A stretch of 11,570 nucleotides of DNA from SZAS-103 sp043747745. GTDB lineage: Bacteria; Pseudomonadota; Gammaproteobacteria; Xanthomonadales; Xanthomonadaceae. Under the pieces are notes generated by a model that was not told where the DNA came from, searched no databases, and saw only the letters and a program-made list of their open reading frames with translations. Each line of letters opens with the position of its first letter. The first letter of the stretch is position 1. Location of the stretch: NCBI GenBank assembly GCA_043747745.1, contig JAYTOP010000027.1, positions 1-11,570 of the forward strand, written 5' to 3'. Shown here piece after piece: positions 7,127 to 11,570 of this stretch. Both the position numbers and the translations under genes were made by a program.

Positions 7127-7182
7127 TTTCAAAAGCGAACGGGATTTCGAGCCCGCATCTCGCAGCGCGGCGCGCCAGCGGG

Positions 7183-7188
7183 TAGCAT
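7183..7188 (+). promoter_or_regulatory. Candidate -10 box for cstA
   Basis: TAGCAT lies about 28 bp before the cstA ATG, just after the REP pair. Four of six bases match the -10 consensus and no good -35 is seen. In enterics cstA is under CRP control; I found no convincing CRP site here. Confidence 0.2.
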
Positions 7189-7215
7189 CGCGTCGGACAT
7201 CTGCCCGGACGACGC

Positions 7216-9288
7216 ATGCGCGGATCGCTGAAACTGTTGGGTTGGATCGCGGTCGCCCTGATTGGCGCGACCGCATTCGGCGTGCTCGCCCTGCATCGCG
7301 GCGAATCGGTCAGCGCCGCTTGGCTGCTGACTGCGGCGCTTTGCACCTACCTGATCGCGTATCGCTTTTACGCACGCTTCATCGAGTCGCGCGTGCTGCG
7401 TCCCGACGCGCGGCTCACGCCAGCGCGCCTGCGCGACGACGGACTCGACTACGTGCCGACCCAGCGCTTCGTGCTGTTTGGCCATCACTTTGCCGCCATC
7501 GCTGGCGCAGGCCCGCTGATCGGCCCGGTGCTTGCATCGCAGATGGGCTATTTGCCTGGCACGTTGTGGATCCTGCTCGGCGTGGTGTTCGCGGGCGCGG
7601 TGCAGGATTACCTGATCCTGTTCTTCTCGACGCGCCGCGACGGCCGTTCGCTCGGCGACATGATCCGCGACGAGATGGGCAATGCGGCCGGCACGATCGC
7701 GCTGATCGGCGTGCTCGCGATCATGATCATCCTGCTCGCGGTGCTCGCGCTGGTCGTGGTCAAGGCATTGGCTGGAAGTCCGTGGGGACTGTTCACGGTC
7801 GCGGCGACTCTGCCGATCGCACTACTGATGGGCGTCTATCTGCGCTGGGTCAGGCCAGCCCGCGTGGGCGAGGCGAGTGCGATCGGAGTCGTCCTGTTGC
7901 TGGCTGCGCTCGTTTACGGCGGTCGTATCGCAGCCGATCCAGCGTGGGCTTCGGCGTTCACGCTCGCGCCGACCACGCTCGCGTGGATCCTGATCGGTTA
8001 CGGTTTCGTCGCGTCGATTCTGCCGGTCTGGCTGCTGCTCGCGCCGCGCGACTACCTGTCATCGTTCCTCAAGATTGGCACCATCCTCGGCCTCGCCATC
8101 GGCATCGCGATCACCTTGCCCGAACTGCGCATGCCCGCCGTCACGCGTTTCATCGACGGCAGCGGCCCTGTCTTCGCGGGCAGCATGTTCCCATTCCTGT
8201 TCATCACCATCGCCTGCGGCGCGGTCTCGGGCTTCCATGCGCTGATTGCATCAGGCACCACGCCGAAAATGATCGAGGACGAACGCCAGTCGCGCATGAT
8301 CGGTTACGGCGCGATGCTGATGGAAAGTTTCGTCGCGATCATGGCGCTGATCACCGCATGCGTGCTCGACCCGGCGGTGTATTTCGCGATGAATGCGCCG
8401 GCCGCACTGATCGGGACGACCGCGCAGAGTGCCGCGACAGCGATCCGCGGCTGGGGTTTCGTGGTGACGCCCGACGTGCTGACGCAGATGGCCGCTGCGG
8501 TCGGCGAGCCGACGATCCTCTCGCGCGCCGGTGGCGCACCGACGCTCGCGGTCGGCATGGCGCAGATCATTTCGTCGATCTTCGGCGGCGCGGGCATGGC
8601 GTTCTGGTACCACTTCGCGATCCTGTTCGAGGCCTTGTTCATCCTGAGCACGCTGGACGCGGGCAGCCGCGTCGGCCGCTTCATGATCCAGGACCTGCTC
8701 GGCCTCGCGCACCCGTCGCTGCGGCGTACGACGTCGTGGCCGGCGAACCTGCTCGCGACCGCGTTGTGCGTTTCCGGATGGGGATGGTTTTTGTACGCTG
8801 GAGTGGTCGATCCGCTCGGCGGTATCAACACGTTGTGGCCGCTGTTCGGGATCGCGAACCAGATGCTCGCGGCGATCGCATTGATCTTTGCGACGGTCGT
8901 GCTGTTCCGAATGAAGCACGCGCGTTACGCGTGGATCTCGGCTGCACCGACGTGCTGGCTGCTGATCTGCACGCTGACCGCCGGTGCAGAAAAACTCTTC
9001 CATTCCAATCCGAAGATCGGTTTCATCGCGCAGGCGCACAAGTACGCCGACGCGCTCGCGCGTGGCGAGTTGCTCGCCCCGGCGAAGAGCCTCGTGCAGA
9101 TGCGGCAGGTCGTCGTGAACGCCTGGGTGAACGCGTCGCTGTGCGCGCTGCTGATCGCGGTGGTGCTCGCTATGGTCGGCTTCGGCATCGCGTCGATCCG
9201 CCGCGCCCGCGCCGGGAATGCAGCGTGCGTCCGCGAAACCGCGCCGGTGTATGCGGACATCGCAGCGGGGATCGCGCATGCAGGTTGA
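7216..9288 (+). CDS. cstA: Carbon starvation protein CstA (pyruvate/peptide transporter family)
   Basis: Inner-membrane transporter of the CstA/BtsT family. E. coli members take up pyruvate, and CstA has also been linked to peptide use during carbon starvation. The protein is 690 aa (E. coli CstA 701). It is hydrophobic throughout, with spans at about 8-28, 33-50, 113-137 and 155-182 and many more, in line with the family's 16-18 spans. Nearly invariant family stretches are visible: FGHHFAAIAGAGPLIGPVLA (88-107), QDYLILFFSTRRDGRSLGDM (130-149), PVWLLLAPRDYLSSFLKIG, FLFITIACGAVSGFHALI, FWYHFAILFEALFILS and VDPLGGINTLWPLFGIANQM. The last 11 bp overlap ybdD. In the usual order nadD would follow holA directly; here cstA-ybdD are interposed. 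A longer frame reading across this gene in another phase is a GC-driven shadow. Confidence 0.97.
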   Translation: MRGSLKLLGWIAVALIGATAFGVLALHRGESVSAAWLLTAALCTYLIAYRFYARFIESRVLRPDARLTPARLRDDGLDYVPTQRFVLFGHHFAAIAGAGPLIGPVLASQMGYLPGTLWILLGVVFAGAVQDYLILFFSTRRDGRSLGDMIRDEMGNAAGTIALIGVLAIMIILLAVLALVVVKALAGSPWGLFTVAATLPIALLMGVYLRWVRPARVGEASAIGVVLLLAALVYGGRIAADPAWASAFTLAPTTLAWILIGYGFVASILPVWLLLAPRDYLSSFLKIGTILGLAIGIAITLPELRMPAVTRFIDGSGPVFAGSMFPFLFITIACGAVSGFHALIASGTTPKMIEDERQSRMIGYGAMLMESFVAIMALITACVLDPAVYFAMNAPAALIGTTAQSAATAIRGWGFVVTPDVLTQMAAAVGEPTILSRAGGAPTLAVGMAQIISSIFGGAGMAFWYHFAILFEALFILSTLDAGSRVGRFMIQDLLGLAHPSLRRTTSWPANLLATALCVSGWGWFLYAGVVDPLGGINTLWPLFGIANQMLAAIALIFATVVLFRMKHARYAWISAAPTCWLLICTLTAGAEKLFHSNPKIGFIAQAHKYADALARGELLAPAKSLVQMRQVVVNAWVNASLCALLIAVVLAMVGFGIASIRRARAGNAACVRETAPVYADIAAGIAHAG

Positions 9289-9469
9289 ATCGCGCTTCGG
9301 CAGGTTCTGGACGCAGTTGCTGCGCGCGTGGTTCGGGCTGCCCGATTACGACGCGCATCTCGCGCACTGTCGCGAGCACCATCCCGAGCGCACGCCGCCG
9401 GATCGCGCGACGTTCTATCGCGAACGCGAAGCCGCGCGGTATGCGCGCGGTCGCAATCGCTGCTGCTGA
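9278..9469 (+). CDS. ybdD: YbdD/YjiX family small protein (CstA partner)
   Basis: A 63-aa protein of the YbdD/YjiX (DUF466) family, whose genes typically follow cstA or btsT; the biochemical role is not established, although it is thought to assist the transporter. Family hallmarks seen: GLPDYDAHLAH (20-30, compare GMPDYDNYVEH in E. coli), HHPERTP, FYREREAARY (46-55) and the terminal Arg-Cys-Cys. Both cysteines are TGC codons directly before a TGA stop. Some relatives in other phyla are annotated as selenoproteins at this tail, but here the TGA is simply the end. The ATG overlaps cstA by 11 bp and the stop is 2 bp before nadD, so it is coupled on both sides. Confidence 0.92.
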   Translation: MQVESRFGRFWTQLLRAWFGLPDYDAHLAHCREHHPERTPPDRATFYREREAARYARGRNRCC

Positions 9470-9471
9470 CG

Positions 9472-10149
9472 ATGAGCGCGACCATTCCGGCGCAGTCCAT
9501 CCCGCGCATTCTTTACGGCGGCACGTTCGATCCGGTGCACGACGGCCATCTTGCGGTCGCGGATGCGGCGTCGGCTGCGTTCGATGCGGATGTCGCGATG
9601 CTGCCATCGGCCGATCCTCCGCATCGCGCACCGCCGGGCGCGAGCGCCGAACAGCGTGCCGCGATGCTCGACCTCGCGGTCGCAGGCCACGCGCGGCTGC
9701 GTGTCGATCGGCGCGAGTTGCGCAGGGAGGGGCCGTCGTATTCGGTCGATACCCTGCTCGAAGTCCGCGCTGACATCGGTCCGGATGCGCCGCTGATCTG
9801 GTTGCTTGGTGCCGATGCATTGCGCGACTTGCATCGCTGGTATCGCTGGCGTGAACTGTTTGCGCTCGCGCACATCGTAGTCGCGGGGCGGTCCGGATAT
9901 GCGCTGGACGCACTTGATTCGGAATTGCAAACCGAAATCGCGATGCGCTGGACCGACGACCCCGTCGCGTTGTGCAGCTCTCCGCTGGGACTGCTGCTGC
10001 AACTGGATCTGCCCCTGCGCCACGAAGCAGCCAGCAACCTGCGCCAGAGAATCGCCACAGGGCTGGCCTGGGAAAACGAGCTGCCGCCCGCGGTTGCGGC
10101 CTATATCCGCGCCAATCGACTGTACGTGCGGGCTGGGCATTCCGGCTGA
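9472..10149 (+). CDS. nadD: Nicotinate-nucleotide adenylyltransferase
   Basis: Transfers AMP from ATP to nicotinate mononucleotide to give deamido-NAD in NAD synthesis; cytosolic. It is 225 aa, normal for the family. The nucleotidyltransferase signature GGTFDPVHDGH is at 16-26, followed by SADPPHRAP (46-54), SYSVDTL (89-95) and GADALRDLHRWYRW (113-126). The usual late S-x-T-x-I-R motif appears as AASNLR (186-191), a relaxed version that keeps the Arg. The ATG at 9472 is 2 bp after ybdD and has no visible ribosome site, so translation probably depends on coupling to ybdD. The frame stays open upstream, but only through DNA overlapping ybdD. It normally sits next to holA and rsfS; here cstA-ybdD come in between. 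Confidence 0.96.
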   Translation: MSATIPAQSIPRILYGGTFDPVHDGHLAVADAASAAFDADVAMLPSADPPHRAPPGASAEQRAAMLDLAVAGHARLRVDRRELRREGPSYSVDTLLEVRADIGPDAPLIWLLGADALRDLHRWYRWRELFALAHIVVAGRSGYALDALDSELQTEIAMRWTDDPVALCSSPLGLLLQLDLPLRHEAASNLRQRIATGLAWENELPPAVAAYIRANRLYVRAGHSG

Positions 10150-10174
10150 ATCCGTCGCCGGGGCGGGCATGATT

Positions 10175-10180
10175 TATACT
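10175..10180 (+). promoter_or_regulatory. Candidate -10 box for rsfS
   Basis: TATACT (five of six consensus bases) lies in a short AT-rich patch in otherwise GC-rich DNA, 26 bp after nadD ends and about 38 bp before the TTG start of rsfS. No good -35 is visible. It would let rsfS be transcribed independently of cstA-ybdD-nadD. Confidence 0.35.
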
Positions 10181-10217
10181 GATCGCGCGCTCACTGGCGC
10201 CTTTCCGAGTTCAGCAC

Positions 10218-10640
10218 TTGACCGCTCAAGCTTTTGTCATCAAGACCCGCATGCCCGATCCCGCGCCGTCGCCCGAGGTCCTCCTCGTCGAAGTGCGCGC
10301 AGCGCTCGAAGAAATGAAGGCGAAGGACAGCATCGAAATCGACGTGCGCGGCAAGACCAGCATCGCCGATTACATGGTCGTCACGTCCGGCACGTCCACC
10401 CGCCACGTCAAGTCGATCGCCGATGAAGTGGTGAAGTACGCCAAAAAAACAGGTGTGATGCCGCTAGGCGTCGAAGGCGAGCGCGAAGCCGAATGGGTGC
10501 TGGTCGACCTTGGCGACGTGATCGTGCATGTGATGCTGCCGCGCGTACGCGAGTTCTACGCGCTCGAGCGTTTGTGGACGGTCGGCGACCAGCCGCCGGA
10601 TCGCGGCGATTACGACGGCGGCGCCAATACCGGAATGTGA
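10218..10640 (+). CDS. rsfS: Ribosome silencing factor RsfS
   Basis: Binds ribosomal protein L14 on the 50S subunit and blocks joining with 30S, slowing translation in starvation. The product is 140 aa from TTG 10218, or 129 aa from the in-frame ATG at 10251; E. coli RsfS is 105 aa. The core is unmistakable: GKTSIADYMVV, SGTSTRHVKSIADEVVKYA, PLGVEGEREAEWVLVDLGDVIVHVM and the ending REFYALERLW. I favour TTG because the residues it adds (MTAQAFVIKTRMPDP) resemble the N-terminus I remember from xanthomonad homologues, and because the TATACT box lies at a fitting distance. Neither start has a clear ribosome site. After the core a Gly/Asp-rich tail of about 20 residues is added. It follows nadD as in most gammaproteobacteria. 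Confidence 0.95.
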   Translation: MTAQAFVIKTRMPDPAPSPEVLLVEVRAALEEMKAKDSIEIDVRGKTSIADYMVVTSGTSTRHVKSIADEVVKYAKKTGVMPLGVEGEREAEWVLVDLGDVIVHVMLPRVREFYALERLWTVGDQPPDRGDYDGGANTGM

Positions 10641-10649
10641 TTCGGGGCG

Positions 10650-10671
10650 CGACGCCTTGCGCGTTGCGTCG
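10650..10671 (+). other. Small inverted repeat between rsfS and the ybjQ-family gene
   Basis: CGACGC at 10650-10655 pairs with GCGTCG at 10666-10671 across a 10-bp loop. It could form a short hairpin in the transcript just after rsfS. No U-run follows, so intrinsic termination is not supported; chance in GC-rich DNA is possible. Confidence 0.25.
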
Positions 10672-10701
10672 ATCAACTGAACAACGCAGAGGGGGAATGC
10701 C

Positions 10702-11037
10702 ATGCAGCGCGACATGATCACCAGCGCCTTCGAGTTGCCCGGCCAGCGCATCGTCAGGAACCTTGGCATAGCGCGCGGCATCATCGTGCGTTCGCGTTCG
10801 ATCGTCGGCAACTTCCTCGGCGGCTTGCAGTCGCTGTTCGGCGGCAACATCACGATCTACACGCAACTGTGCGAACAGGCGCGCATGGACGCCTTCGACC
10901 TGATGTGCCGCGATGCGCACAAGATGGGCGCGAACGCGATCATCGCGATGCGCTACGACGCCACCGAAGTGATGCCCGGCCTTACCGAAGTGCTGTGCTA
11001 TGGCACCGCTGTCGTGGTCGAAGCGGGCTCGCGTTGA
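10702..11037 (+). CDS. YbjQ family (UPF0145, heavy-metal-binding domain) protein
   Basis: A 111-aa soluble protein of the YbjQ/UPF0145 family. The family is annotated as a putative heavy-metal-binding domain on structural grounds, but its cellular role is unknown. Family features: the N-terminal strand and GIARGIIV turn (22-29), GGLQSLFGGNITIYT (40-54, compare the GGRSGAYEKEL segment of E. coli YbjQ), a long helix AFDLMCRDAHKMGANAIIAMRYD (64-86), and a final strand ending in YGTAVVVE. The two Cys in or next to this helix (57, 69) and Cys98 could bind metal, which is conjecture. A strong ribosome site (AGGGGG, 6 bp spacing) fixes the start. Its place between rsfS and rlmH is unusual. Confidence 0.9.
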   Translation: MQRDMITSAFELPGQRIVRNLGIARGIIVRSRSIVGNFLGGLQSLFGGNITIYTQLCEQARMDAFDLMCRDAHKMGANAIIAMRYDATEVMPGLTEVLCYGTAVVVEAGSR

Positions 11038-11065
11038 AGTCGTCGGTTTGTGGTGGACCTGGCCT

Positions 11066-11085
11066 GCCCTGAGCCTGTCGAAGGG
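11066..11085. repeat. Solo REP-type element before rlmH
   Basis: GCCCTGAGCCTGTCGAAGGG contains the same 13-bp core (TGAGCCTGTCGAA) as the arms of the inverted pair near 7.05-7.13 kb, but with flanks CCC/GGG rather than ACCAC. Just upstream, TTTGTGGTG (11047-11055) echoes the other end of those arms, as if two variants were abutted. This motif type recurs in many proteobacterial genomes as dispersed intergenic palindromes. Confidence 0.75.
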
Positions 11086-11111
11086 AACAATGAACGCATG
11101 AACCTCGCGCA

Positions 11112-11570
11112 ATGAAAGCGCGCCTGATCGCAGTCGGAGAGCGCGCGCCCGACTGGGTCGCGACGGGTTACGCCGACTACGCGAAACGGTTGTCGCACTG
11201 GCTGCCGCTGGAACTCGTCGAGATCGCGCCCGGTCTGCGCGGCAAGAACCGCGACGCAGCGCGTGCGACCTCCGATGAAGGTTCGCGCGTGCTCACCGCA
11301 TTGCCAAAATCCGCGCATGTGGTCGCGCTCGATGGCGGCGGAAAGATGGTCTCGTCCGAGCAACTCGCGCAGCGACTGGAACACTGGCGAGGGCAGGGCC
11401 GCGATCTCGTATTCCTGATCGGCGGCCCCGAAGGCCACGCGCCCGAGGTGCTCGCAGCCGCGCATGAAACATGGTCGCTGGGTCCGCTGACACTGCCTCA
11501 CATGATCGTGCGACTGATCGTCGCCGAGCAGTTGTATCGCGCTGCGAGCATGCTGGCGAACCACCCGTAT
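11112..11570 (+). CDS. rlmH: 23S rRNA (pseudouridine1915-N3)-methyltransferase RlmH, 3' end cut by window
   Basis: SPOUT-class methyltransferase that uses SAM to methylate pseudouridine 1915 in helix 69 of 23S rRNA on assembled 70S ribosomes. 153 codons are present (E. coli 155 aa), so only about three residues and the stop are missing. Seen: MKARLIAVGERAPDWV at the start, RGKNRDA (43-49), the SAM-knot segment IGGPEGHAP (103-111), SLGPLTLPHMIVRLIVAEQLYRA (122-144) and ANHPY at the cut end, matching the family's NHPYHRx tail. The ATG at 11112 gives the standard N-terminus; no strong ribosome site is visible. rlmH usually follows rsfS directly; here the ybjQ-family gene and a REP element lie between. 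Confidence 0.96.
   Translation, partial: MKARLIAVGERAPDWVATGYADYAKRLSHWLPLELVEIAPGLRGKNRDAARATSDEGSRVLTALPKSAHVVALDGGGKMVSSEQLAQRLEHWRGQGRDLVFLIGGPEGHAPEVLAAAHETWSLGPLTLPHMIVRLIVAEQLYRAASMLANHPY

Noticed and set aside
6116..7276. A 386-codon minus-strand frame opposite holA and the REP pair
   Set aside because: Ser/Arg/Ala-rich shadow. The part crossing the REP arms reads repeat-derived peptides.
7077..9773. A very long plus-strand open frame (898 codons) covering cstA, ybdD and part of nadD in another phase
   Set aside because: Its translation is Arg/Ala-rich with no family features, while cstA, ybdD and nadD in the other frames are clear. It is a by-product of high GC.

Overview
The window looks like a piece of a high-GC gammaproteobacterial chromosome, most likely Xanthomonadales/Lysobacterales. 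The reasons are the GC-rich coding style from about 2.4 kb onward, the gene order leuS-lptE-holA ... nadD-rsfS ... rlmH, the form of LeuS (ends in VPGKIVNIV, carries a Cys-pair insert), an RsfS with an N-terminal extension, and G-rich heptamer and REP-type repeats. The family-level placement rests on remembered protein features, not on a database search.

Left region (1-2.2 kb): a compositionally foreign, AT-richer block holding three tightly packed leftward genes (A 1294-2046, B 582-1292, C 89-589). A and B are 1 bp apart and B and C overlap by 8 bp, so they read as one translationally coupled operon. I cannot assign a function to any of them. Sampled lines are about 38-48% GC, against over 70% in a sampled core line. 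This is the best candidate in the window for an undescribed accessory system. About 420 bp of gene-free DNA (2047-2470) separates it from leuS and holds an inverted repeat and candidate divergent promoters.

Right region (2.47 kb to the end): rightward conserved genes. leuS (leucyl-tRNA synthetase) contains an in-frame G-rich heptamer array. lptE (LPS-assembly lipoprotein) and holA (DNA polymerase III delta) follow. A 28-bp-arm REP inverted pair comes next. Then cstA (pyruvate/peptide transporter) and its small partner ybdD sit in front of nadD (NaMN adenylyltransferase), with cstA/ybdD overlapping and ybdD/nadD only 2 bp apart. rsfS (ribosome silencing factor), a ybjQ-family gene, a solo REP and rlmH (23S rRNA methyltransferase, cut by the window edge) complete the region.

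The core is the classical leuS-lptE-holA-nadD-rsfS-rlmH housekeeping cluster, interrupted in two places: by cstA-ybdD (with REP pair) and by ybjQ (with a REP copy). This ties NAD synthesis and translation genes to a carbon-starvation transporter in one transcriptional neighbourhood. No tRNA, rRNA, CRISPR array, transposase or phage gene was seen.
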